Below are positions 6,350-13,954 of a DNA stretch of 40,535 nt, piece after piece. The position numbers were made by a program, and so were the translations under genes. The stretch lies in assembly GCA_046541715.1 (NCBI GenBank), contig JBKHCS010000016.1, positions 1 through 40,535 on the forward strand, given 5' to 3'. This stretch comes from CAYPUT01 sp046541715. GTDB lineage: Bacteria; Spirochaetota; Spirochaetia; DSM-27196; PWMO01. Under the pieces are notes generated by a model that saw only the letters and a program-made list of their open reading frames with translations, was not told where the DNA came from and searched no databases. Position 1 is the stretch's first letter. Each line of letters begins with the position of its first letter.

Positions 6350-6780
6350 TTAGCTCGTCCAAGGCTCCGCCGGGAGGTCACGGGCAGCGGCGGCGGCGCT
6401 CGCCGGATCGAGGGATGGGACCCGCTCGTCGTACCACTGGGTAGAAACATAGCCCTCAAGGAGAAGAACGGCATCGTCTCCCAGGGAGAGCTCCGGTTCG
6501 GTCTGGGCGAGGAGCACGACGTGCTCGTGTTAGTACCTCGATTCAGGATCCGGCGGGATCATCCGCAGATGCTCGAGGGCCCGGCGCATTTCGCCTAAGA
6601 GGTGGTAGGTGTACCCCAGGTAGAAGGCCGCCTCCGGTCGCTCTCCCGGGAGGGAGAGAAGGAGCGCGTCGTCGAAGAGAACCCGGGCTTGATCGGGATC
6701 TCCCGCGGATAGAGCCTCTCCGCTCGCCGGGCTCCAAAATGAGGTGGGCCGAGGCGAACGAGTAGCCACTACCTCGCGAT
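6350..6780 (-). pseudogene. Decayed TPR-repeat protein gene
   Basis: The minus strand holds a TPR-like stretch, ALSAGDPDQARVLFDDALLL followed by RPEAAFYLGYTYHLLGEMRR and ALEHLRMIPPDPE, with typical A-x3-Y/L-G-Y and A-x-F spacing. It is interrupted by a TAA at 6530-6532. Beyond that stop the same frame continues with plausible coding (HEHVVLLAQTEPELSLGDDA ... VSTQWYDERVPSLDP) to a TAA at 6350. Upstream, the coding look moves into another frame near 6720-6760 (GYSFASAHLILEPGE), which suggests a frameshift. No complete start region is left; an A+T-rich stretch follows at about 6782-6835. Fragments of a gene, not an intact one. Sequencing error is an alternative for either lesion. Confidence 0.65.
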
Positions 6781-6823
6781 TTTTTACCCAATAAAATCTT
6801 TTTCTCTAAAAAACCTATTAAAG

Positions 6824-6852
6824 TTGATATTATCGGTGTGGTGGGATATCTT
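6824..6852 (+). promoter_or_regulatory. Promoter of the small secreted protein gene
   Basis: TTGATA (6824-6829), 17-bp spacer, TATCTT (6847-6852), inside and next to the most A+T-rich stretch of the window, which could act as an UP element. A leader of about 24 nt with AAAGGA before the ATG follows, so this one has a normal leader. Confidence 0.55.
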
Positions 6853-6882
6853 AGGGGTATCTTCGCCAAGAAAGGATAGACG

Positions 6883-7290
6883 ATGTTTTCCAACCTGCTC
6901 GCCTTGGCCTTTGCCCTGGAGCTCGGGGTCGTCCCGACTTCGGAATGGATTATGCACGAGACGGATTACACCTATAACGATACCGCCATGTACGTGATGA
7001 TGGACGCCGACGTCGAAATAGCAGAGTACCTTTTCGTCGGTGGATCGATTCGGACGGAGATGATGAAGAACAACTTCGACCAGACCTTCGCCCCGATATC
7101 GGACCAGTACGTATTCCGCGCCGGTGTGCGATTCGGGATGTTGGAGCTCGGCTACCGCCATCTCTGCACCCACCCTGTCTACGCCTACGTCTACCAACAG
7201 GATGAGCGGCCGGAAGTAAAATACGAAGGCACCTACGACGAGTTCTACCTCCGGGTCTCCGGGCGCCTCGATTCGTCGTCCTCCAGGTAA
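6883..7290 (+). CDS. Small probable outer-membrane or periplasmic protein, unknown function
   Basis: I do not recognise a named family. The 135 residues start with a short hydrophobic segment (MFSNLLALAFALELG) that may be a signal peptide. The rest alternates short beta-like strands rich in Y, F and M: YTYNDTAMYVMMDADVEIAE, YLFVGGSIRTEMM, QYVFRAGVRFGMLELGYRH. This resembles pieces of small beta-barrel or outer-membrane proteins. The end (YEGTYDEFYLRVSGRLD) looks like a final strand, followed by a Ser-rich tail. It has a clear ribosome site (AAAGGA) and promoter, and stands divergent from the decayed TPR gene. Probably a real expressed gene. Confidence 0.6.
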   Translation: MFSNLLALAFALELGVVPTSEWIMHETDYTYNDTAMYVMMDADVEIAEYLFVGGSIRTEMMKNNFDQTFAPISDQYVFRAGVRFGMLELGYRHLCTHPVYAYVYQQDERPEVKYEGTYDEFYLRVSGRLDSSSSR

Positions 7291-7318
7291 CTCCTTCGCC
7301 CCCGTTAACCCGGATACC

Positions 7319-7347
7319 TTGCCCTTTTTCCGCCCTACCCCTACCAT
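7319..7347 (+). promoter_or_regulatory. Candidate promoter of the formylglycine maturase pair
   Basis: TTGCCC (7319-7324), 17-bp spacer, TACCAT (7342-7347), then 11 nt to the ATG at 7359. The leader would be only about 4 nt. A GGAG touches the ATG but is too close to act as a normal ribosome site. Confidence 0.4.
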
Positions 7348-7358
7348 CCTAGTCGGAG

Positions 7359-8411
7359 ATGAGCTGTTGCAGCCCCCAGAGAGAGAACGGCGGACGTGCC
7401 GCCCGGCCCGGTGAGCCCGTCGCCGGCCGCCCGCTTCCTGCCGCCGGCCCCGTGAATACCGGCCCCCCGGCTTCGACCCCGCCCAGGACCGCCTCGTATG
7501 CCGAGAGGATCCGGGAGCGGCTCATCGATCTCCCCGGCGGCCCCTTTCTAATGGGCACCGACTATCCCGAGGGATTCTCTGCCGACGGGGAGGGACCGAT
7601 CCGGGAGGTTACCCTATCCCCCTTCGCGATCGATCCCTTTACGGTAACCACCGAGGACTTTGCCCACTTCGTAGAGGAAACCGGCTACGTAACCGAGGCC
7701 GAGCGCTACGGCTGGAGCTTCGTGTTCCATCTCTTCGTTTCGAAGATGGCCTGGAAGCGGAAGGAGGTCCGCCCGGTGCCCGGCACCGAATGGTGGCTCG
7801 GCGTCCAACGGGCCTGCTGGAAGCGCCCGGAAGGCCGGGGCTCGGACACCAAGGGCCGGGAGAACCATCCGGTGGTCCACGTAAGCTGGAACGACGCCGA
7901 GGGTTTCTGCGGCTGGGCCCAGGTTCGGCTTCCGACCGAGGCCGAATGGGAGTACGCCGCCCGGGGGGGTCTGAAGCAAAGGACCTTTCCCTGGGGCGAC
8001 GACCTCGAGCCCGGGGGAAAGCACGCGATGAACGTATGGCAGGGCGACTTTCCCCGGACCAACACAAAGGCCGACGGCTTCGCCGGGACCGCGCCGGTGG
8101 ACGCCTTCGAGCCCAACGGCTACGGACTGCACAACGTAAGTGGCAACGTCTGGGAGTGGTGCTCCGATTTCTTCAGCCCCGACTGGCACGTCCAAGAGCG
8201 CCCCGAAACCCGCCTCGACCCCCAGGGTCCACCGAAGGGGAGCGCTCGAGTTACGAAGGGCGGCAGCTATCTCTGCCACCACTCCTACTGCAACCGCTAC
8301 CGGGTCGCGGCCCGGACCCAAAACACCCCGGAGAGCAGCACCGGGAACATCGGGTTTCGGGTTGGGGCCTCCCGGGTCGCGGCGGCGCCCGAAGAGGCCC
8401 CCCGTGGCTAA
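7359..8411 (+). CDS. Formylglycine-generating enzyme (FGE/SUMF1 type)
   Basis: Oxidises the active-site cysteine of type I sulfatases to formylglycine, using O2 and copper. The 350 residues open with a short CCSP segment and a disordered stretch of about 45 residues. The FGE-sulfatase fold follows from LPGGPFLMGTDYPEGF through WNDAEGFCGWA, RLPTEAEWEYAARGG and NVSGNVWEWCSDFF. Both catalytic cysteines are present, C306 and C311, in KGGSYLCHHSYCNRYRVAAR, with the SUMF1-like QNTPESSTGNIGFR after it. So this is a true FGE rather than one of the many cysteine-less relatives. The downstream radical SAM gene overlaps it by 8 nt. No sulfatase gene is in the window. Confidence 0.92.
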   Translation: MSCCSPQRENGGRAARPGEPVAGRPLPAAGPVNTGPPASTPPRTASYAERIRERLIDLPGGPFLMGTDYPEGFSADGEGPIREVTLSPFAIDPFTVTTEDFAHFVEETGYVTEAERYGWSFVFHLFVSKMAWKRKEVRPVPGTEWWLGVQRACWKRPEGRGSDTKGRENHPVVHVSWNDAEGFCGWAQVRLPTEAEWEYAARGGLKQRTFPWGDDLEPGGKHAMNVWQGDFPRTNTKADGFAGTAPVDAFEPNGYGLHNVSGNVWEWCSDFFSPDWHVQERPETRLDPQGPPKGSARVTKGGSYLCHHSYCNRYRVAARTQNTPESSTGNIGFRVGASRVAAAPEEAPRG

Positions 8412-9819
8412 GCGCCGGGACAAAGGCTCAGGCCCGGTAACCGGTCGCGGCCGCGCCTCCGGCGCCCGGACCGGCCCCCCTTTAGGCCCCTTTTCCCTCT
8501 TGATAAAGCCCGCGGGCCCCGACTGCAACCTGGCCTGCGACTACTGCTTCTACCTCGACAAAAGCGCCCTCTTTCCCGGGGCCCCGCGGCACCGGATGAC
8601 CGAGGAGCTCCTCGAAACCTTGACGCGCCGCTACCTCGAGACCGAACAGCCCAACCACGCCTTCGCCTGGCAGGGGGGGGAGCCCACCCTGATGGGCGCG
8701 GCCTTCTTCCAGAAGGCCGTCGAGTTCCAGAAGCGCTACGCCCGTCCCGGCAGTACCATCACCAACGCCATCCAAACCAACGCGACCTTGATTACCGACG
8801 AGATGGCCGAGCTCTTCGGCCGGGAAAAGTTCTTAGTCGGCGTAAGCCTCGACGGCCCGCCGGAGGTCCACGACCGCTACCGGGTCTACGCCGGCCCCGG
8901 AGCAGGCACCCACGCTCCCGGCACCCCGGCGGCACGGCCCCGGGGAAGCCACGCCGAGGTTCTCCGGGGTATCGAGCGCCTCCGAAAGCACAAGGTCGAG
9001 TTCAACATTCTTGTTCTCGTCAGCCAGGCGAACGTTCACCGTCCGGCAGAAGTTTACGACTACCTCCTCGAGAAGGGCCTCCACTACCATCAGTACATTC
9101 CCTGCGTCGAAACCGATCCCGAAGGAAACCTTCTGCCCTTCGCGATCAACGCCCGGGAGTGGGGGGCCTTCCTAATCGCGGTATTCGACCGGTGGTATCC
9201 GAAGGATGTTCGCCGTGTCTCCATCCGTCACCACGACGCGCTGATGAACTTCTTCCTCGACGGCAGCTTCGCGATGTGCTCCATGGGAGGCCGGTGCAAC
9301 GCCTACGTCGTTGTCGAGCACAACGGAGACGTCTATCCCTGCGATTTCTTCGTCGAGCCGGAGCTGCGCCTCGGGAACGTCGCGACCGACGGCTGGGCGT
9401 CGATGCTCCGGTCGCCGAAGCGAATGCGGTTTGCCGCGGAGAAGGCCCGGTGGTCCCCATCTTGCGCGGAGTGCCCCCACCTCGCCTACTGCTCCGGGGA
9501 GTGCCCGAAGATGCGCCTCCCGGATACCCGGGAGAGCCGCCTCTGTGCAGACGGCGACGGGTGGCACGCCTTTCTCGACCACGCGGTCCCAACCTTCCGG
9601 AGTCTCGCCGAATCGGCGGCGCTCCAACGGGGGCACCGGCTACCCCTCTGGAACCCCTGGGACTGGGACCCGGAAGCACCTTGCTTCTGCGGAAGCGGGA
9701 AGAAGGCCAAGCAGTGCCACTTGGCGGGAAGGGGCGATCCCGTAAACGACAGCCGGACTACGCCCGGAGCCGGCGAATCAGCTTTACCCCTTCGTCGACC
9801 AGAAGCACGACCGCGCTGA
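8404..9819 (+). CDS. Anaerobic sulfatase-maturating enzyme (radical SAM, SPASM, SEC-C)
   Basis: Forms formylglycine on sulfatases without oxygen, using S-adenosylmethionine and three 4Fe-4S clusters. The radical SAM motif CNLACDYC (C41, C45, C48) sits in KPAGPDCNLACDYCFYLDKS, a block typical of anSME, followed by FAWQGGEPTLMG and LVGVSLDGPPEVHDRYR. SPASM cysteines are seen in CSMGGRC, VYPCDFFVEPE and CAECPHLAYCSGECPK. A SEC-C zinc motif (PCFCGSGKKAKQCH, residues 426-439) ends the fold. I chose the GTG at 8404, overlapping the FGE stop by 8 nt, giving 471 residues. The longer upstream frame runs through FGE and is not family-like. The 3' end overlaps the convergent ATPase gene by 62 bp. Confidence 0.9.
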   Translation: MAKRRDKGSGPVTGRGRASGARTGPPLGPFSLLIKPAGPDCNLACDYCFYLDKSALFPGAPRHRMTEELLETLTRRYLETEQPNHAFAWQGGEPTLMGAAFFQKAVEFQKRYARPGSTITNAIQTNATLITDEMAELFGREKFLVGVSLDGPPEVHDRYRVYAGPGAGTHAPGTPAARPRGSHAEVLRGIERLRKHKVEFNILVLVSQANVHRPAEVYDYLLEKGLHYHQYIPCVETDPEGNLLPFAINAREWGAFLIAVFDRWYPKDVRRVSIRHHDALMNFFLDGSFAMCSMGGRCNAYVVVEHNGDVYPCDFFVEPELRLGNVATDGWASMLRSPKRMRFAAEKARWSPSCAECPHLAYCSGECPKMRLPDTRESRLCADGDGWHAFLDHAVPTFRSLAESAALQRGHRLPLWNPWDWDPEAPCFCGSGKKAKQCHLAGRGDPVNDSRTTPGAGESALPLRRPEARPR

Positions 9820-12448
9820 CCGCTATCACCCGGACCCAGTCGACGATCGACAACTCGACCGTTGACAGGATGTTTCGCCCGACCGGAGTATGGATCGCGA
9901 GGAGCTGCAGAACCACGGCTATACCAACCCCGGCGTTGAGCCACCGGTTCCCGAAGAATCCTAAGGAGAGGACCGACCGCCGACGAGATCGGGCACTGTA
10001 CGCCTTGAACCACTGGAACGCCGCAAGGGTCGTAAACGCCATAGTGCGAGCCCGTTCGACGTCGGTGGCCTCGAGCTCGGTCAGGAAGGCGAAGAGCGTT
10101 CCGGCGGCAATGACCACGGCCAGAATCGCCATCCGGCGTAACGTCGGGGGATCGAGTATCGGGCTACCGGGCCTCCGGGGAGGCTCCCGGAGCACGTCAT
10201 GGGTGTTCGGTTCGAGGCCAAGCGGGATGGTGCATACTCCGTCGGTGACCAAGTTGACCCAGAGAATCATCACTGCGGTCACGGGCAAAGGGAGCCCCAG
10301 CAAGAGCGAAGCGACGAGGGCAAGGACTTCTCCGACATTGGTCGTCAAGAGGTAGAAGACGACGCGCCGGAGGTTGTTAAAGATGACCCGCCCTTCCTCG
10401 ACGGCGCTCACGATAGAGGCAAAATTGTCGTCGGCGAGGGTCATATCCGAGGCGCTTCGGGCGACCTCGGTTCCGGCGATACCCATCGCGACGCCGATGT
10501 CGGCACCCTTGAGCGCCGGGGCGTCGTTGACCCCGTCTCCGGTCATCGCCACGACCTCGCCGTGTTCCTTCAGTACGGCCAAGATCCGGAGCTTGTGCGA
10601 CGGCGAAACCCGGGCGAAAACCCCGACGTCGAAGGCGTGCCTCAAGAGCTCTTGATCGCTCATCTCGTCGACATCGAGTCCGGTAACGGCGCCCCCGCCC
10701 TCCGGAGCGATGCCCGCCTGCCGCGCTATGGCACCGGCGGTGATCGCGTGGTCCCCGGTCACCATGACTACGTGGATCCCCGCCTCCTTGGCGTCGGCTA
10801 TCGCCCGAACGGCGTCCTCCCGCGGCGGATCGATCATACCCCAGAGCCCGATGAGAGTAAGCCCGGAGACATCTTCGTCCCCAATCTCCTCGCTGTCCGG
10901 AGCGCTTCGACGCGCCGCGGCAATTACCCGGAGGGCCCCTTCGGCAAACGCCTCGTTCTTCTCCAATACCTGCCGACGGAGGTCGTCGGTCAGCTCGACC
11001 GCCTCCCCCTCTTTGACGATGTGGGAGCACCGGTCGAGAATCCGTTCCGGCGCTCCTTTGGCAAGGACTTCCCGGTTACCGTCGGACTCGACGAGTACCG
11101 CCATGTACTTCCGGTCGCTGGAGAAGGGCACTTCGTCCAACCTACGGATCTTTTCGCTCACGGCAGCGTCCTTCCCGAGACCCTTGAGGGACGAAACGAG
11201 AATGGCCTTCTCCGTCGGGCTCCCGTCGAGGTGCCGCTCTTCGTCACTTTCCACCAGCCGGGCGTCGTTGGCGAGAATCCCAATCGAATGGAGGCGTCGG
11301 AGGGCCTCGTGCTCCTCCGGCATTGCGTCGTGGTCTTCGGGAACCACCTCCCCTTCCAGATCGTATCCCTCTCCGGTAACCGCGTAGTCCTTGCAGTCGG
11401 CCCAAATCCGGGTAACGGTCATCTCGTTCCGGGTAACCGTCCCGGTTTTGTCGGTACAGATAACCGTCGTAGACCCGAGGGTCTCCACCGACGCGAGCCT
11501 CCGGATGATGGCGTTCCGCCCGGCCATTCGCCTCACGCCCACCGCGAGGGTAACACTGATGACCGCCGGCAGCCCTTCGGGAATAGCGGATACGGCCACC
11601 GCAACGGCGAACAGAGCCATTTCGACCCACTCGTGCCCCATCGCCACCCCTACGGCAAAGACCGCGCCGGCGAGGCCGATACCGACGAGACCCAAGATGC
11701 CGCTGAGCTTTCCCATCCGCTTCTGAAGCGGTGTCGCCTCTTTCTCCGTCGACTCGACCTGTTCGGCGATCGTCCCGAGCTCGGTCTCCATGCCGGTCTC
11801 GACGACCACCGCTTCTCCCCGGCCGCCCACCACCGAGGTCGACATGTGCACCATGTTCCTCCGGTCTACAAGGGGAGTCTCCTCCGGGAGCGGTTCCACG
11901 CTCTTCGAGACCGCTTCGGACTCCCCGGTAAGCATCGATTCGTCCACCCGGAGCTCTTGGACGTCGATTAGCCGGGCGTCCGCCGGGATTCGGGCCCCGG
12001 TCTCAAGCAGTATGATGTCCCCCGGGACGACGAGGGCCGCCTCGATAACCTCAACGTCGTTTCCCCGGCGCACGCGTGCCCGGGGAGCGGCGAGCCGTTT
12101 GAGCGAAGTGAGGGCCTCTTCCGCCTTGTACTCCTGAAAAAACCCCAAGGCCGTGTTGATGACGATAACCGCAAGTATAAAGATGGCATCGGTGTAGTGC
12201 CCCGGAACAACCGAGACGGCTGCGGCACCGGCGAGGAGATAGATGAGCGGGCTCTCGAGCTGCCGCAACAGCAGCCGGAAGACGGAGATCCCCTCCTCCT
12301 CTTTCAGCGTATTCTTTCCTACCGACCCGAGGCGCTCGTCTGCCTCTTCTTCGGTCAACCCTTCCCGGCGGGTCTCCGCCGCCCGGAGGCAGTCTTCCGC
12401 CTCCCGGTGATACCAGAGATAGTCTTTGTCGTCTGTTTTCTCGGCCAT
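9758..12448 (-). CDS. P2-type cation-transporting ATPase
   Basis: Membrane pump that couples ATP hydrolysis to cation export, 896 residues from the ATG at 12448. It has the full P-type set: N-terminal cation-ATPase domain, TGES (actuator), SAIPEGLPA in M4, the phosphorylated Asp in ICTDKTGTVTRNEMT (D334 counting from the GTG one codon upstream), GAPERIL, MVTGDH, and MTGDGVNDAPALKGADIG. The M4 PEGLP motif and N-terminal domain place it with Ca2+/Na+-type P2 pumps. The M6 block reads NLVTDGVCTIPLGLEP, which differs from the usual Ca2+ pump TDGLPA, so ion choice is uncertain. A TTGTCC-17-TACGTT promoter ends 8 nt before the ATG. Confidence 0.92.
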   Translation of the reverse strand: MAEKTDDKDYLWYHREAEDCLRAAETRREGLTEEEADERLGSVGKNTLKEEEGISVFRLLLRQLESPLIYLLAGAAAVSVVPGHYTDAIFILAVIVINTALGFFQEYKAEEALTSLKRLAAPRARVRRGNDVEVIEAALVVPGDIILLETGARIPADARLIDVQELRVDESMLTGESEAVSKSVEPLPEETPLVDRRNMVHMSTSVVGGRGEAVVVETGMETELGTIAEQVESTEKEATPLQKRMGKLSGILGLVGIGLAGAVFAVGVAMGHEWVEMALFAVAVAVSAIPEGLPAVISVTLAVGVRRMAGRNAIIRRLASVETLGSTTVICTDKTGTVTRNEMTVTRIWADCKDYAVTGEGYDLEGEVVPEDHDAMPEEHEALRRLHSIGILANDARLVESDEERHLDGSPTEKAILVSSLKGLGKDAAVSEKIRRLDEVPFSSDRKYMAVLVESDGNREVLAKGAPERILDRCSHIVKEGEAVELTDDLRRQVLEKNEAFAEGALRVIAAARRSAPDSEEIGDEDVSGLTLIGLWGMIDPPREDAVRAIADAKEAGIHVVMVTGDHAITAGAIARQAGIAPEGGGAVTGLDVDEMSDQELLRHAFDVGVFARVSPSHKLRILAVLKEHGEVVAMTGDGVNDAPALKGADIGVAMGIAGTEVARSASDMTLADDNFASIVSAVEEGRVIFNNLRRVVFYLLTTNVGEVLALVASLLLGLPLPVTAVMILWVNLVTDGVCTIPLGLEPNTHDVLREPPRRPGSPILDPPTLRRMAILAVVIAAGTLFAFLTELEATDVERARTMAFTTLAAFQWFKAYSARSRRRSVLSLGFFGNRWLNAGVGIAVVLQLLAIHTPVGRNILSTVELSIVDWVRVIAVSAVVLLVDEGVKLIRRLRA

Positions 12449-12456
12449 CACCTCTA

Positions 12457-12485
12457 AACGTACGCCCGGACGGTTCCGGGGACAA
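12457..12485 (-). promoter_or_regulatory. Promoter of the P-type ATPase gene (leaderless geometry)
   Basis: Minus strand: TTGTCC (12480-12485), 17-bp spacer, TACGTT (12457-12462), then 8 nt to the ATG at 12448. This spacing favours the ATG over the adjoining GTG as the start. Confidence 0.45.
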
Positions 12486-12523
12486 CTGCGCCCCGAGAGA
12501 CCGCTTTTTCTAGCCTCGGGCCG

Positions 12524-13954
12524 CTATCCGGCCGCCGGTCTGCGCAACTCTTCGGTCAAACGCCCTTCAAGCTCCGCCGAAAGGGTAACGAGTTCACCCC
12601 GGATCCGGCTGTTGAGGGCGCTTATCGCTTCCTTGGGAGAGCGCCCGGGCGCCCGGAGAAGACTCCCGGCGTCGATCGGGGAGCCGGCGAGGAGGCGCCC
12701 CCGCTTGCCCTTGGGGCTGTACCGCGAGTCGATGTTACCACCGGAAACACGGTTTACCACGTCGAGAAGGTTTAGCGCGTACTCACCCAGGCGGTGGGGA
12801 CCCGGGTCACCGGCGATGTACTCCGGCCGTACGTACATCAGGACGTCGACAATCTGGGCGTGGCGGTCCATGGTAAGGGCGTCGAGGACACGAAGATCCG
12901 TCCAGGCCCGGGAGAGGGGTGGCAGAGAGCGCGGGTCGGCATCCTCCGGGTAGAGAAGATCCGTGGACCGGTACCGCGTCGTAAAGAGACGTTGGAGCGT
13001 GGTTTCCCCGGCGACGCGGGTCCCCAACTCCGAGACGCGCAGGATACGGTCGCAGAGCAGCTGAATCCGGCGGCCGAGAGGGGTCCTCGCGGCGGCGGCG
13101 GTGTTCGCCTCGGCGGCTCGGCCCCGGGATTCCCCCTCGACCGCCGGGTACGCCCGGTCGTAGGCGGCCTCCAGCCAATCGACCAGCCGCCGGGTGGCCT
13201 CGAGAAGCCCCTCGACGAGGTCGACACCCCGGGGCGCTTCCTCCCCGAGGCTTTGATAGACTTTCGCCAGGACGCGCCGGGTTAGGGCGTCGTGGTTCTC
13301 GGCAAGGTGATACCCCAGGGCGATCGGGAGGACGAGGATGCGCTGCGGCTCGGATAGCAGATCCTCCTCGATCCACCGGGCCATCGTACCGACCCCGGCG
13401 GCGAGATCGCTGACGTGGAACATCTGATAGGTGACCTGCCCCTCCGGGGCAAGGGCCAGAGGGTGGTCTCCCCGAACGATGGCGTTCCGGATGGTGTCGT
13501 GGGAGGCACGGTCTAGGCGCGTGTTTACCACCGGAATCCCCCCGAGCCGGGGAAAGGCCCACCGTGCCGCGGCACCGGCCCAGTTTAGGACGTCCTTACC
13601 GTAGAGAAAATAGGCGTGGGGCTTCCCGGGGAAGGGCGCTCCGTCGACGCCGTGGCGTCGGCGGGCCCGGCGGCTTTTGGTTATCCGCCACAGGTCGCCG
13701 GTTAGGGCACTCATAATCATCGGGCCGTCGGCAACCTCGACGTGGCGGAAGAGAATCAACAGACGGGCCTTTCCGGCGTAGAATTCCCGGTACGCGTCGA
13801 CGATGGGACCCGGGTTGTAGAACCGGACTTCCCGGGTTCCCTGCCCGAATCGGAGGTAGAGCCGCCTAACGGCGCGGAGGATCGCGATTGCGTAGGGCTT
13901 CGGGTTCGGGGGGTAGAAGCCCTTGGCAAACCGCGCCCGGGGAAGGGTGTGCAT
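12524..13954 (-). CDS. PlsC-domain 1-acylglycerol-3-phosphate acyltransferase-like protein
   Basis: Probable phospholipid acyltransferase, 476 residues. The HxxxxD catalytic motif is in LFRHVEVADGPMI (H71, D76) and the acceptor-binding motif in LALAPEGQVTYQ (E171-G172). The region GGIPVVNTRLDRASHDTIR fits the third PlsC block. The protein is much longer than plain PlsC (about 240). The second half, rich in Arg/Glu helices (DRILRVSELGTRVAGETT and later), matches no domain that I recognise. Start overlaps the stop of the upstream GPH transporter (TAATG), so the two are co-translated. GAGG lies 4 nt before the ATG. Exact acyl substrate unknown. Confidence 0.8.
   Translation of the reverse strand: MHTLPRARFAKGFYPPNPKPYAIAILRAVRRLYLRFGQGTREVRFYNPGPIVDAYREFYAGKARLLILFRHVEVADGPMIMSALTGDLWRITKSRRARRRHGVDGAPFPGKPHAYFLYGKDVLNWAGAAARWAFPRLGGIPVVNTRLDRASHDTIRNAIVRGDHPLALAPEGQVTYQMFHVSDLAAGVGTMARWIEEDLLSEPQRILVLPIALGYHLAENHDALTRRVLAKVYQSLGEEAPRGVDLVEGLLEATRRLVDWLEAAYDRAYPAVEGESRGRAAEANTAAAARTPLGRRIQLLCDRILRVSELGTRVAGETTLQRLFTTRYRSTDLLYPEDADPRSLPPLSRAWTDLRVLDALTMDRHAQIVDVLMYVRPEYIAGDPGPHRLGEYALNLLDVVNRVSGGNIDSRYSPKGKRGRLLAGSPIDAGSLLRAPGRSPKEAISALNSRIRGELVTLSAELEGRLTEELRRPAAG

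Noticed and set aside
8140..8403. Early start for the anaerobic sulfatase maturase gene
   Set aside because: This part lies inside the FGE gene in another frame and codes for low-complexity Pro/Arg/Ala sequence. The GTG at 8404 fits the family start.
10199..11971. Long open frame (590 codons) on the plus strand opposite the P-type ATPase gene
   Set aside because: The minus-strand ATPase has every family motif across this span. The antisense frame has no recognisable domain and is a by-product of high GC and codon bias.
12486..12523. Terminator between the acyltransferase and the ATPase genes
   Set aside because: A loose pairing of GCCCGAG with CTCGGGGC exists but the loop is long and no T-run follows, so I do not call it a terminator.
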